This document shows, piece after piece, positions 5,787 through 13,629 of a stretch of DNA of 33,602 nt. Every line of letters begins with the position of its first letter. Positions within the stretch are counted from its first letter, which is position 1. Where the stretch lies: positions 1 through 33,602 of the IMG/VR virus record IMGVR_UViG_3300034022_000487. The stretch is one strand, 5' to 3'. This stretch comes from a virus. Below the pieces are notes generated by a model, which had not been told where the DNA came from, searched no databases, and worked only from the letters and a program-made list of their open reading frames with translations. A program made the translations under genes and the position numbers.

Positions 5787-5859
5787 TAGAGTAGACAGGG
5801 GTCGAACCTGCACGCACTTGCTCCCAAAGCAAGGGACCTACCTATTGGTCAACTACTCT
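5787..5859 (-). tRNA. tRNA-Pro(TGG)
   Basis: 73-nt cloverleaf: acceptor AGAGTAG/CTACTCT, D stem GACC/GGTC, anticodon stem CTTGC/GCAAG around TTTGGGA, T stem GCAGG/CCTGT, discriminator A. It is the first tRNA of the array. Confidence 0.92.
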
Positions 5860-5866
5860 AAAACAA

Positions 5867-5898
5867 AAAACCTCGAGATTTTTACGTCCCGAGGTTTT
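5867..5898 (-). terminator. Intrinsic terminator before the tRNA array
   Basis: A 9-bp perfect stem AAAACCTCG/CGAGGTTTT is followed by T-rich sequence on both strands. On the minus strand it would end the short transcript from the 6045-6076 promoter, leaving an RNA of about 170 nt. Confidence 0.65.
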
Positions 5899-5921
5899 CT
5901 AATATTTTAAGTTAAATTAAA

Positions 5922-5996
5922 TTAACCGACATCAGTATCATCGAGACATATGGACATAGGTAGCTCATTCCAATTAGGTTGGTTTGAAAATGACAT
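5922..5996 (-). CDS. Possible 24-aa microprotein
   Basis: A 25-codon frame with ATG start and TAA stop fills the short unit between the 6045-6076 promoter and the 5867-5898 terminator. The peptide starts MSFSNQPNWNELP and ends in an acidic DDTDVG tail. No ribosome-binding site is seen, as is usual in Bacteroidota. It could be a real microprotein or chance coding inside a small RNA of about 170 nt. Confidence 0.35.
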   Translation of the reverse strand: MSFSNQPNWNELPMSICLDDTDVG

Positions 5997-6044
5997 TGTA
6001 TGTGTTAATTGTCTCATTGAATTTAGTTTTATCTTTTTCTTTTA

Positions 6045-6076
6045 CAAAGATACTAATAAATACGTATATAATCAAG
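6045..6076 (-). promoter_or_regulatory. Bacteroidota-type promoter of the divergent short unit
   Basis: The minus strand reads CTTG (6076-6073), 20 bp and TATCTTTG (6052-6045). The 17 nt from the -7 box onward match those at the ncRNA promoter (1513-1529). Confidence 0.7.
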
Positions 6077-6107
6077 AAAAGTTAAAATAAAATAAAAATA
6101 ACTTTTT

Positions 6108-6123
6108 AATGACGTATGTCATT
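6108..6123. promoter_or_regulatory. Inverted repeat in the divergent control region
   Basis: AATGAC-GTAT-GTCATT is a perfect 6-bp inverted repeat between the divergent minus unit and the plus-strand surface block, placed as an operator would be. No regulator is identified. Confidence 0.4.
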
Positions 6124-6130
6124 ATCTAGA

Positions 6131-6138
6131 TATTTATA
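6131..6138 (+). promoter_or_regulatory. TATTTATA box upstream of the surface block
   Basis: One of seven exact copies of this 8-mer in gene starts on the plus strand. It lies about 95 bp before the ATG at 6234. Confidence 0.4.
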
Positions 6139-6141
6139 AAT

Positions 6142-6162
6142 GGACAAAATAAATAAATGTAT
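6142..6162. repeat. 21-bp direct repeat, left copy
   Basis: GGACAAAATAAATAAATGTA plus a T recurs exactly at 17022-17042. After the exact part the two copies stay similar (CTTAAAGATAA versus CTTACGATAA). The copies bracket the whole 6.2-17.0 kb block. Confidence 0.75.
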
Positions 6163-6233
6163 TCTTAAAGATAAGTTACTCCTCACATAATGGTTTAACT
6201 GTGTTTTTAGGGTACAAACTAAACTAAAAACAA

Positions 6234-6878
6234 ATGGAAAAAGTTAGATCAATTACCCTTGCCGTTAGGGACAGATTTATTCAAGGTTTTTTGATTTTCG
6301 CAATGGTGTTTATCGTTGTGGCTTTACTTACCCAAGTAACCGCAGTGATTTTACAAGTTTCGGGAAATGAGGAAATTCTTGGTAGATGGGCAAACAATGT
6401 CGAGCACAGAATCGACGGAACATTCAAAAATGATCCAAATAACATTATGTATAACGCAGATGAACACATCTGGGTTGAAAGTGTTGTTAATAACGTAAAA
6501 ATCGGAAAACTTGCTGGTAACAGGAATTTAGAGTTTGGAGTTAAGAATATGTTGGAGGAATACCTTCAGGAGAAAAACTACGACTTAACACCAAGCGCAC
6601 CAAACAAGTTAAAGGTTGAAATCGTTTACTTAGATGTATTAACAACTAAGAAAAACATATCTGTCTTTCACAAAAACGAAGAAGAGGTTGTTATCAGAAT
6701 GAAAGGTATCCTTTATAAGGATGGTAAAAAAGAAAAAGAAATTATTGTAGAGGAGAGTTCATCTGAAATTTCAATGTCAACTCTTATTGTGGACGAAGGT
6801 GGTCAATTTAATCAAACATCGTTGAGCAATGCTCTTAAAAAGACTTGCGATAAGTTAGTTACTAAAATTTTACAATAA
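6234..6878 (+). CDS. Single-span inner-membrane protein, first gene of the surface block
   Basis: This 214-aa protein has a short basic N-terminus, one hydrophobic helix at about residues 17-41, and a long C-terminal domain expected to lie in the periplasm. That domain alternates strands and helices and ends in ALKKTCDKLVTKIL. Its build (a domain near LEFGVKNMLEEYLQEKNYDL followed by strand-rich sequence) loosely recalls the periplasmic part of CsgG-like proteins such as the one at 14615, but I cannot claim homology. The next gene starts 2 bp after its stop. A TATTTATA box lies upstream. Confidence 0.75.
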   Translation: MEKVRSITLAVRDRFIQGFLIFAMVFIVVALLTQVTAVILQVSGNEEILGRWANNVEHRIDGTFKNDPNNIMYNADEHIWVESVVNNVKIGKLAGNRNLEFGVKNMLEEYLQEKNYDLTPSAPNKLKVEIVYLDVLTTKKNISVFHKNEEEVVIRMKGILYKDGKKEKEIIVEESSSEISMSTLIVDEGGQFNQTSLSNALKKTCDKLVTKILQ

Positions 6879-6880
6879 TA

Positions 6881-8548
6881 ATGAAAAAACTATTAACACT
6901 TATTGGGATATTAACAATATCCCTTTCGTCATTTGCACAATTAACAATTAATCAAACAATTGTTAGTAAACCAACATATAAAGTTGGGGACACTATACAG
7001 GTAAAATATACAACCGCTAAGGGTTCTACAACACCTCGTTATTTTTGGTTAAGATATCAATTTAATAATAAAGCATTGGCTTACGTTAGTACCACTTGGT
7101 CTCAAGGTAGTTCAGTTCAAACGTTTTATACTACTTGGAGTAACTATAAGTTTACCCCAAATTCAACTAAACCAACCACTAGTTTATATGAACAATATCA
7201 GGCTTCCCCTTGGTCATATGTTGCAAATTCAGATTGGAATGTGGGTCAATTAACGGTTCAAAGAACGGACTCATCTATTGATGGGGATATTGCAACTCAA
7301 AAATATGTAATTAAAGATTTGGGGGCGTATACCGATATTCATAAATTAGATTTATCCTATTCATACGATGCAACTGGTGCTAACATTTCACCAATTTCAA
7401 CAACCACAGGTTTAGTATCATTAACTAACGTTATTGGAAACACGTCGCAATTTAAAGTAAGAGTATTGTTTCCAAGTGGATATGACATTACGGCTCATAG
7501 TGTTTCGTTAATACCATTAACAACCACAGGAGATGTTAACTGGACCGCACAATCAATCGCATCTAAATCTTTAGATGCAAGTGGTGAAGCGATATTCACT
7601 ACCCAGGTTAAGGTTGGGGATTCATTTGCGGTATTTGTAAATGCCGCAACTCAAAAAACATTTATGAATAATATCGTAACAGTATCTGACGCATATAAGG
7701 CGTTTTTGGGTATTTCACAAACAGATATTAGCGGTACCGCAAATTATTTTACATATCCAATATTAGAAAAGAAAATTGGTTTAATAACTAAAAACAAAAC
7801 AACTTTTAGTGAGAGTGATTCTTATTATTTATTTTCTCACGTAATGGGTGTTGATGTATCTGCGAACGCAATGATTCCATCAAACGCCGCACCTGTAAAT
7901 GGAGTGGTTAATTTTAAATGGATGACAGGGTTACTAAACCAAAGTTGGTTAGATGGTACTCCAACATATAAAACAACGGTTACCTCACCAATACAAGCTG
8001 TGGATATGGTTTATACTTGGGGTGGCGATTTGGATTATTCACATTCATCTTCACCTACTGAGATTGCAACTAGAATATCTTCTGGTAATTACGCAAATTC
8101 AGTAAACCCTGGTTCTTCCGTTGGTTCTACGAATAGAACAATGGCTTTAAATTCTACTATGTCATATACAGCACCAACATTGGAAACTGCCAAATTAAGT
8201 GTTACATCTACATTAGAAAATGGTAAAGTGGTATTAACAACCACATTAACTAAATCAGATTTAGCTGGTCTACAAGTTATTATGAATTATGATAATTCAA
8301 AATTAACATTAGATGAAGTAAAATTTGATGCGGGTAGCACTATTACCAACTTTACAACACACGATAATGGTAGATTAACATTTGGATCTATTGACCAAAC
8401 AAAAACAGCTAGAATAAAAGTTGGTATTCCTTATAAATTAATTTTTACACCAAAAACAACATTAAGTAATACTGCAGGTTTATTCTATTTTGTTTTATCT
8501 GACGCGGTTGACGCAAAGGGTAATAAAATTAACTTGATAGTTGAATAG
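6881..8548 (+). CDS. Secreted protein with dockerin-like and cohesin-like modules
   Basis: This 555-aa protein has a signal peptide (MKKLLTLIGILTISLSSFAQ, cleaved near residue 19). Strand-rich repeats follow, then a region around 264-320 (VTVSDAYKAFLGIS and SDSYYLFSHVMGV) with the helix pattern of dockerin repeats but without a full calcium loop. The last 115 residues resemble a cohesin-type beta-sandwich (LQVIMNYDNSKLTLDEVKF and later AGLFYFVLSDAVDAKG). The C-terminal half is clearly related to that of the next gene (YTWGGDLDYSHS versus VTWKGDVNLSHS). Cohesin and dockerin modules normally mediate tight protein-protein docking outside the cell. I infer an exported adhesion or scaffold protein; a virion fibre is the alternative, but a signal peptide is unusual for one. 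Confidence 0.75.
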   Translation: MKKLLTLIGILTISLSSFAQLTINQTIVSKPTYKVGDTIQVKYTTAKGSTTPRYFWLRYQFNNKALAYVSTTWSQGSSVQTFYTTWSNYKFTPNSTKPTTSLYEQYQASPWSYVANSDWNVGQLTVQRTDSSIDGDIATQKYVIKDLGAYTDIHKLDLSYSYDATGANISPISTTTGLVSLTNVIGNTSQFKVRVLFPSGYDITAHSVSLIPLTTTGDVNWTAQSIASKSLDASGEAIFTTQVKVGDSFAVFVNAATQKTFMNNIVTVSDAYKAFLGISQTDISGTANYFTYPILEKKIGLITKNKTTFSESDSYYLFSHVMGVDVSANAMIPSNAAPVNGVVNFKWMTGLLNQSWLDGTPTYKTTVTSPIQAVDMVYTWGGDLDYSHSSSPTEIATRISSGNYANSVNPGSSVGSTNRTMALNSTMSYTAPTLETAKLSVTSTLENGKVVLTTTLTKSDLAGLQVIMNYDNSKLTLDEVKFDAGSTITNFTTHDNGRLTFGSIDQTKTARIKVGIPYKLIFTPKTTLSNTAGLFYFVLSDAVDAKGNKINLIVE

Positions 8549-8550
8549 TT

Positions 8551-10842
8551 TTGAAAAAAATAATAACAATATTACTACTAACACTTTGCTCGTTTGTAAC
8601 GAATGGGCAAAGTGTTTCTGCACCAGACTCTAAGTCTTTTTTACAATCCACTAGTGCACAAGATGCTAGTGGTTTTGTTTTAAGTGGGTTTAATTCAACA
8701 GCCACACTGTTAGCGTCAATTAGTTTAGTTAATCCTCCATCAGGGACAACATTTGTATTAAACACTACAACCGGATTAACAGCGGCAAGTGGATTTACTT
8801 TAAGTGGTAATAAAACTCGTTTGGTGGTAACGGGTACAATGGCAAGTATCAATACGGCACTAACATCCCTAAAAGTAAATACAGGTTCAGTAAGAGGTAA
8901 TATTGCTTTATCGGTAGCAGCAACTATAAACCCAACGGGATATTATTACAATGGTGTAAACGGACACTTTTATAGACCAATAACAACCGGTGCAACTTAT
9001 ACGGCGGCGAGAGCGGCTTCTCTATTAACAACATTCAAAGGTCAAACTGGATATTTGGTAACAATTACTTCAGCAGATGAAGATGCATTTATTTTTGCAA
9101 ATGTACCCCAATCAAATATCTGGTTTGCATTAACGGATGAAGCAAGTGAAGCAAGATGGACAATAGATGCTGGACCTGAAAAGGGAACTTTAATTAAAAT
9201 CAACAATGGCCAATTAAATGGTAACATTTCTGGTCAATACAACAACTGGGCACCTGGTGAACCAAATGATAGTGGTAATGAGGACTACGCGGTAACCAAA
9301 TGGAATGGTTCACAATGGAATGATTTACCAAATCATTTTGCAAATCCTTATGTAATTGAATATGGAACTTGGTCTAATCCCGATGATGCAACATTTACTG
9401 AATTTTATACCAATAGTGTATCTCATTCAAATGGTGAAGTATTAACCGCTAAATTTAATTTTGACTTTGGTGGTAATGTGGATGAAACTAAATTTTCAGC
9501 AAAGGCGAACAGATATGTAAATAATCTATGGAGTACAACAACTAACACATCAAGAGCTATAAGTGGTTTAGGTAAAGTTGATTTAACAAATGATTTAGAT
9601 ACCGCAAAAGTAAGTGGTGTTGGTACTAAAGCATCAACAACGGCAGGACAAGTTGAATGGGCAATAATAAATCCATATGACGCAAATTTAGGTGGTCATC
9701 AATTGTTAATAGACGAAAGAGAATTTGATGGAACAGGAGTATCTCCAAGTGATATAACATCAGTTAAATTATTTGATATATACGATGGACCGGTTAGTAT
9801 TCATAGTGTAAGTGGGTTTTGGAAAACTTATATAATGCCCGGTAATTTGACAACTAAGATAACATCATCCACATTTCAGGCACAATTAAGATTACAAGAT
9901 GGTTGGTACGGAACAAGAGCAGAATTTACTTTCTCACCAATTCAAAGTTATAAACAACACGGAATTGATATAATTGCAAACTCACAAAGTGAGTTAAACA
10001 CATTATATAGTAGTGTTGTAACCGTAACAGATGTTTATTTAGCATTTAAGGAATTAGCTAATGGTGGATTATTTGGAAATGAAAGTGGAAATGAATTTAC
10101 AAATGGTATTCAATTTTTGAACGCGGATGTAGATGGTAATGGTATATTCAATGAAGGAGATACATATAAACTATTACAACATTTGACAGGAGTTCAACCA
10201 CTTACAGAATATTCAGCATTGACATATTTGATGAAACTTTATAGTAAATCAGATTACGATGGAATTACTAAATCTAATTGGAATACAAAATTTAATTCAA
10301 CAAGAAGTTTATTTCCGTTTAGTTTAAACACAGGTACACTTAATAATACATACAATGTAAATGTAACTTGGAAAGGTGATGTAAACCTATCTCATTCCGC
10401 ACAACAAAGTGCAACCGGTGTTGTAGGTAATTCTATTAGAACTATGAGTTTGAGTACTAATTCAGTTTCTAATCAAATTAACGCATATCTAATGGGTGAA
10501 AACATTGGAGGTAAATTAATAGTAACAATATTAGTAGACCCATTACAACAAGAGGTGGTTGGTACTCAATTCAACTTGAATTATGATAACACGTTATTAA
10601 AGTTAGAAAAGATAGAATTTACAACTAAAGGTAACCCAACCAATTTTGGAACCGATAGAGGTTCATATATAACGTTGGGTTCATTAATAACCGATGGTTC
10701 AAATACATTAGATAAAACAACAGAATATAAAATAACATTTGTACCAAAAATTGGATTAACTGGAATATTAGGGTTGACTTCAATATCAACAACTGATGCA
10801 GTTAATAAAAATGGAACACAATTAAAAGTAAAAGTAAACTAA
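8551..10842 (+). CDS. Secreted C-type lectin protein with dockerin and cohesin-like modules
   Basis: This 763-aa protein starts with TTG at 8551, forced by the stop of the previous gene 2 bp upstream and by the signal peptide MKKIITILLLTLCSFVTNGQ. Residues 25-125 look Ig-like. Residues 130-270 are a C-type lectin domain (GYLVTITSADEDAF, YNNWAPGEPNDSGNEDYA, WNDLP, PYVIEYG). EPN plus WND are the calcium and sugar-binding signatures, of mannose-type preference in characterised lectins. A dockerin-like unit lies at 487-546 with a calcium loop DVDGNGIFNEGD. The last 115 residues resemble a cohesin fold. It is likely exported and carbohydrate-binding. Its stop overlaps the next start (TAATG). It could act in receptor masking, aggregation or adhesion; no diversity-generating cassette is visible. 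Confidence 0.8.
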   Translation: MKKIITILLLTLCSFVTNGQSVSAPDSKSFLQSTSAQDASGFVLSGFNSTATLLASISLVNPPSGTTFVLNTTTGLTAASGFTLSGNKTRLVVTGTMASINTALTSLKVNTGSVRGNIALSVAATINPTGYYYNGVNGHFYRPITTGATYTAARAASLLTTFKGQTGYLVTITSADEDAFIFANVPQSNIWFALTDEASEARWTIDAGPEKGTLIKINNGQLNGNISGQYNNWAPGEPNDSGNEDYAVTKWNGSQWNDLPNHFANPYVIEYGTWSNPDDATFTEFYTNSVSHSNGEVLTAKFNFDFGGNVDETKFSAKANRYVNNLWSTTTNTSRAISGLGKVDLTNDLDTAKVSGVGTKASTTAGQVEWAIINPYDANLGGHQLLIDEREFDGTGVSPSDITSVKLFDIYDGPVSIHSVSGFWKTYIMPGNLTTKITSSTFQAQLRLQDGWYGTRAEFTFSPIQSYKQHGIDIIANSQSELNTLYSSVVTVTDVYLAFKELANGGLFGNESGNEFTNGIQFLNADVDGNGIFNEGDTYKLLQHLTGVQPLTEYSALTYLMKLYSKSDYDGITKSNWNTKFNSTRSLFPFSLNTGTLNNTYNVNVTWKGDVNLSHSAQQSATGVVGNSIRTMSLSTNSVSNQINAYLMGENIGGKLIVTILVDPLQQEVVGTQFNLNYDNTLLKLEKIEFTTKGNPTNFGTDRGSYITLGSLITDGSNTLDKTTEYKITFVPKIGLTGILGLTSISTTDAVNKNGTQLKVKVN

Positions 10843-11735
10843 TGAAAATACTAATAATAATTCTGTTACTAATTTCAACAACATTTGTTACAAACGCACA
10901 AATTGTAAAACCTGATACGTTACAATTATCACCAAAAGAATTGTTTGGAGAAAGTGATGATTGGAACGATGTGGGTATATTACAATCGTATGTTAATTTT
11001 TCAAAAGATGTTCTATCATCATCAAACCTTTCAGTTGGTATAATAGGAAAGCAAGTGTCAACCACTCTTAATTTAGGTTACAATAAATCATCTATGAATG
11101 GTCAATGGGGACATACGTTCGCGGCGTCAATAAATCCTATATGGAATTATTATGGTGTGGGTTATGGTCTTAGTAGAAACACAGAAAAAAGAACAACCAC
11201 ATTGCAAACATTCTATTCTACAGATTTTGATTTCCAAAAAGATGTTACACTATCGTTTATTGATGTGTTTAGAACTAAAAAGTTTGGAACATTTGGTTAT
11301 AGTGTAATTGCATCAAAATCTTTTTGGGGAACATATGAAGGTCAATGGGAAGGAAAATATACGGTAGATGAAAATGGTGATTTTAAAGATTTAATATATC
11401 CAATGGTACCAGCATCAAGTGAAATAAGTTATAGAGGTATGGTGATGTACACATACACATTGAAAACAAAGAGAGTAAACATATCACCACAAATATTTGC
11501 AATGAGTGATGTATATAAAGTATTTAAAGATGGTACAGAATCGGATTTATCATATATAGACGATTTCAATTTGGACTTATATTATGGAACATCTATGGAT
11601 TGGAAGATAACTAAAAGGTTCATATTAAACACTAACATCAGATATAACACAACTTGGGATAAGTTGTCAGAATCCGTAGGATATAAAAAGGCTAACCCAA
11701 TCCTATTTATGATAGGAACAAACTTTCAATTTTAA
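10842..11735 (+). CDS. Outer-membrane beta-barrel protein
   Basis: This 297-aa protein has a signal peptide (MKILIIILLLISTTFVTNAQ) and a body of alternating aromatic strands, ending in an aromatic residue (IGTNFQF) as barrel proteins usually do. Its last 80 residues match the C-terminus of the 15564 gene: PQIFAMS versus PQVFVMS, and SMDWKITKRF versus SFDYKISKRF. The two are therefore paralogs. It overlaps both neighbours by one base (TAATG), so translation is coupled with the lectin gene and the first lipoprotein. It may be the pore or anchor for the secreted proteins encoded upstream. Confidence 0.8.
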   Translation: MKILIIILLLISTTFVTNAQIVKPDTLQLSPKELFGESDDWNDVGILQSYVNFSKDVLSSSNLSVGIIGKQVSTTLNLGYNKSSMNGQWGHTFAASINPIWNYYGVGYGLSRNTEKRTTTLQTFYSTDFDFQKDVTLSFIDVFRTKKFGTFGYSVIASKSFWGTYEGQWEGKYTVDENGDFKDLIYPMVPASSEISYRGMVMYTYTLKTKRVNISPQIFAMSDVYKVFKDGTESDLSYIDDFNLDLYYGTSMDWKITKRFILNTNIRYNTTWDKLSESVGYKKANPILFMIGTNFQF

Positions 11736-12082
11736 TGAAAAAACTAATATTGATATCGTTGATTTTTTTGGTTGGGTGTACTAAACCTGAATTACCAATA
11801 CCAGAGATTAATATCAAAGAAAGGGTATTTGACGTATCCGAAAGTAGTGTAATAAATGGTCAATCTATTTACTTTGATTTACCATCCACGGGTGTTTACA
11901 CCTTAACTATGACCGATAAAGAAAGTGGACAAGTAATTAGTCGAGAAAGATTTAATGGACAAATTGGTGAAAATATAAAGAAGATTTACACAAATTCAAT
12001 ACAATCCCAATATTTATATTTAACAATAGAGGACGTTACAAAAAATGAAATAAAAAAAACAATAATAGTATTAAAAAAGTAA
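11735..12082 (+). CDS. Lipoprotein with small beta-sandwich domain
   Basis: This 115-aa protein has a type II signal peptide with lipobox LVGC (Cys15), so it should be a lipidated envelope protein. The mature part is one small beta domain (STGVYTLTMTDKESGQVISRERF, then IGENIKKIYTN). It shares that pattern with the next gene, so the two look like tandem paralogs. The domain resembles the beta-sandwich of type IX sorting domains, but it lacks the usual C-terminal ending, so sorting is unlikely. It overlaps the barrel gene by one base. Confidence 0.75.
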   Translation: MKKLILISLIFLVGCTKPELPIPEINIKERVFDVSESSVINGQSIYFDLPSTGVYTLTMTDKESGQVISRERFNGQIGENIKKIYTNSIQSQYLYLTIEDVTKNEIKKTIIVLKK

Positions 12083-12092
12083 AAAGGACAAA

Positions 12093-12464
12093 ATGAAAAA
12101 AATATTAATTGTATCGATGGGGTTGATTATTCTTGGTGGATGTACTAAGGATGATTTTGTACCTGAAGTTAAACAAATAAAACCAGAATTGGCTATTACT
12201 TCATTATCGGGTATTAAGTTAGAAACCTCATTTGTGACTTCAGAAGTTGCTATGAATGTTAAACTTGTGTCCGCAGGTACTGTAACCATTAAAATTACAG
12301 ATATATCAAATAGAGTGGTCTCTAAAGAACAGGTAGAGGTTAAATCAGGTGATAATATATTAAAAATATACACATCGGCACTACCCCCATCAGCATATAG
12401 AGTTGGTCTTTATGATTCTAATAACAATTTATTAGGAATTACAGATTTCAATAAAATTCAATAA
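12093..12464 (+). CDS. Lipoprotein, paralog of the upstream lipoprotein
   Basis: This 123-aa protein has lipobox ILGGC (Cys17). Its C-terminal half (TVTIKITDISNRVVSKEQV, then SGDNILKIYTSALPP) aligns with the preceding lipoprotein. Unusually for this window, an AAAAGGAC ribosome-binding site precedes the ATG. Its last codons (LGITDFNKI) recur as a fossil after the next gene, showing that this end was once duplicated. Confidence 0.75.
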   Translation: MKKILIVSMGLIILGGCTKDDFVPEVKQIKPELAITSLSGIKLETSFVTSEVAMNVKLVSAGTVTIKITDISNRVVSKEQVEVKSGDNILKIYTSALPPSAYRVGLYDSNNNLLGITDFNKIQ

Positions 12465-12494
12465 ATAAAATAAATAAATTAAAAAACAAATATT

Positions 12495-13178
12495 ATGGCA
12501 GACAGAAACGGAGACGGAATAGTTTATCATCGCTCAGATTGTGGAGATAACTACGTAAGATTTTATGGGTTTGGTGGAGACGGTCCTTGTTCAACGTGTG
12601 AAACGTGGGGACTTACCGATAAAGCAATAAGGTACATACACGATCATCCTGAAATAAATCATAGACTTGAAGATGTCGTGGGTGGAGAGTGGGATGATAA
12701 AGTTGTTCCAATTTTTAAAGAAGCTTATGAAGAAGTAAAAGAAGGTGTAATAGACGCATACAACTGGGCGGATGCAAATGCTTGTAATATAGGTGTAACA
12801 GCCGCAATCTCAGCAGGAATTGTTTATGCCTTCACACCAGAACCAGCAAATCCAGCGGCGGTAGCAACATCAACAACTCTATCGGTAATGGCATCAACTA
12901 TTACTAGTATGGCGGTTAAAGTTGCTGTAGTTGGAGAAATGAGTGAAATAATAAAAGATGCGTTTTTACTAATGCCATATGTTAGTGATAGTATTGACCA
13001 CACATTATTAAAAAATATAATTTCAAATTGTTTAGCTAAGAGTTTAGATTCTGCGGCGTTATGGGCAACACCAGCTGGAGTTGGTATTGCAATTGGGTCA
13101 GCATTTGCACCTGTGATAGCAGATTTAATATGTAAAAAAACTTGTCCTGAAGGATTTACTAAAGCGTTTGGTGCATAA
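12495..13178 (+). CDS. Cysteine-containing protein with hydrophobic C-terminal half
   Basis: This 227-aa protein has no signal peptide. The N-terminus carries several Cys (DCGDNY, GPCSTCETWG) that could bind metal. A helical acidic stretch follows at about 60-95. The second half has two or three long hydrophobic segments (about 98-145 and 185-217, for example ATPAGVGIAIGSAFAPVIADL), like a membrane-inserting hairpin. It is flanked by the duplicated LGITDFNKI ends, so it looks inserted between copies. Possible roles are a membrane-inserting effector or a structural membrane protein; no family is recognised. Confidence 0.65.
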   Translation: MADRNGDGIVYHRSDCGDNYVRFYGFGGDGPCSTCETWGLTDKAIRYIHDHPEINHRLEDVVGGEWDDKVVPIFKEAYEEVKEGVIDAYNWADANACNIGVTAAISAGIVYAFTPEPANPAAVATSTTLSVMASTITSMAVKVAVVGEMSEIIKDAFLLMPYVSDSIDHTLLKNIISNCLAKSLDSAALWATPAGVGIAIGSAFAPVIADLICKKTCPEGFTKAFGA

Positions 13179-13182
13179 TATA

Positions 13183-13221
13183 AAACAATTAGGAATAACA
13201 GACTTTAATAAAATAAACTAA
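13183..13221 (+). pseudogene. Remnant of a second copy of the 12093 lipoprotein C-terminus
   Basis: Codons 13183-13221 read KQLGITDFNKIN and stop, against NLLGITDFNKIQ and stop at the end of the 12093 gene. The A-rich leaders that follow both copies are also alike. No start or upstream part remains, so this is a fossil of a tandem duplication or of recombination between repeats. Confidence 0.65.
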
Positions 13222-13239
13222 AAAATTAAAAAAAATACA

Positions 13240-13548
13240 ATGTCAGAAGAAGTAGAACAATCAGAAGGAACTTGGTCAGGTTTAAAAAAGACAATAATTG
13301 GGGTTGCGGGAACATTAGTAACCGCAGGTGGAGTATGGTTATCAACACTTTTAGGTGGTGACAAAGCAGAACCCGCTCCAGTACAAGCTGCACCAGTAAT
13401 TAATATTACAAATTCACAAACTCAACAACAAGCTGCAGGTGGTGGTAAAACTGTTATCATTAAAGAAAAAGAAACAGTTAAAGAACCCGCTAAGCCCGTT
13501 AAAAAGAAAGACGGTGACGAATTTAAAGAGGAAGCACCTAAGTGGTAA
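13240..13548 (+). CDS. Small membrane protein with Pro/Lys-rich tail
   Basis: This 102-aa protein has one hydrophobic segment (about residues 17-38, IIGVAGTLVTAGGVWLSTLL). A flexible tail follows, rich in Ala, Gln, Pro and then Lys/Glu, like the spacer arms of TonB-type proteins. A charged end (KKKDGDEFKEEAPKW) follows. It carries no recognised domain. It may be a periplasm-spanning linker of the surface block. Confidence 0.65.
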   Translation: MSEEVEQSEGTWSGLKKTIIGVAGTLVTAGGVWLSTLLGGDKAEPAPVQAAPVINITNSQTQQQAAGGGKTVIIKEKETVKEPAKPVKKKDGDEFKEEAPKW

Positions 13549-13629
13549 TATATTACCAAATAGGAACGATATTATTCTTTATGGGATTAATATCATTCTT
13601 AATAAAATGTAGTTTTAAATTAAAAAAAG

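Noticed and set aside
5225-5789. Several plus-strand frames
   Set aside because: All run antisense through tRNA genes and spacers.
2389-5859. CRISPR-like array from regular tRNA spacing
   Set aside because: The repeated GGTTCGA-type elements are tRNA T arms, not direct repeats with spacers.
8551-10842. Diversity-generating retroelement target
   Set aside because: A C-type lectin fold is typical of such targets, but no reverse transcriptase, template repeat or adenine-biased variable repeat is seen in the window.
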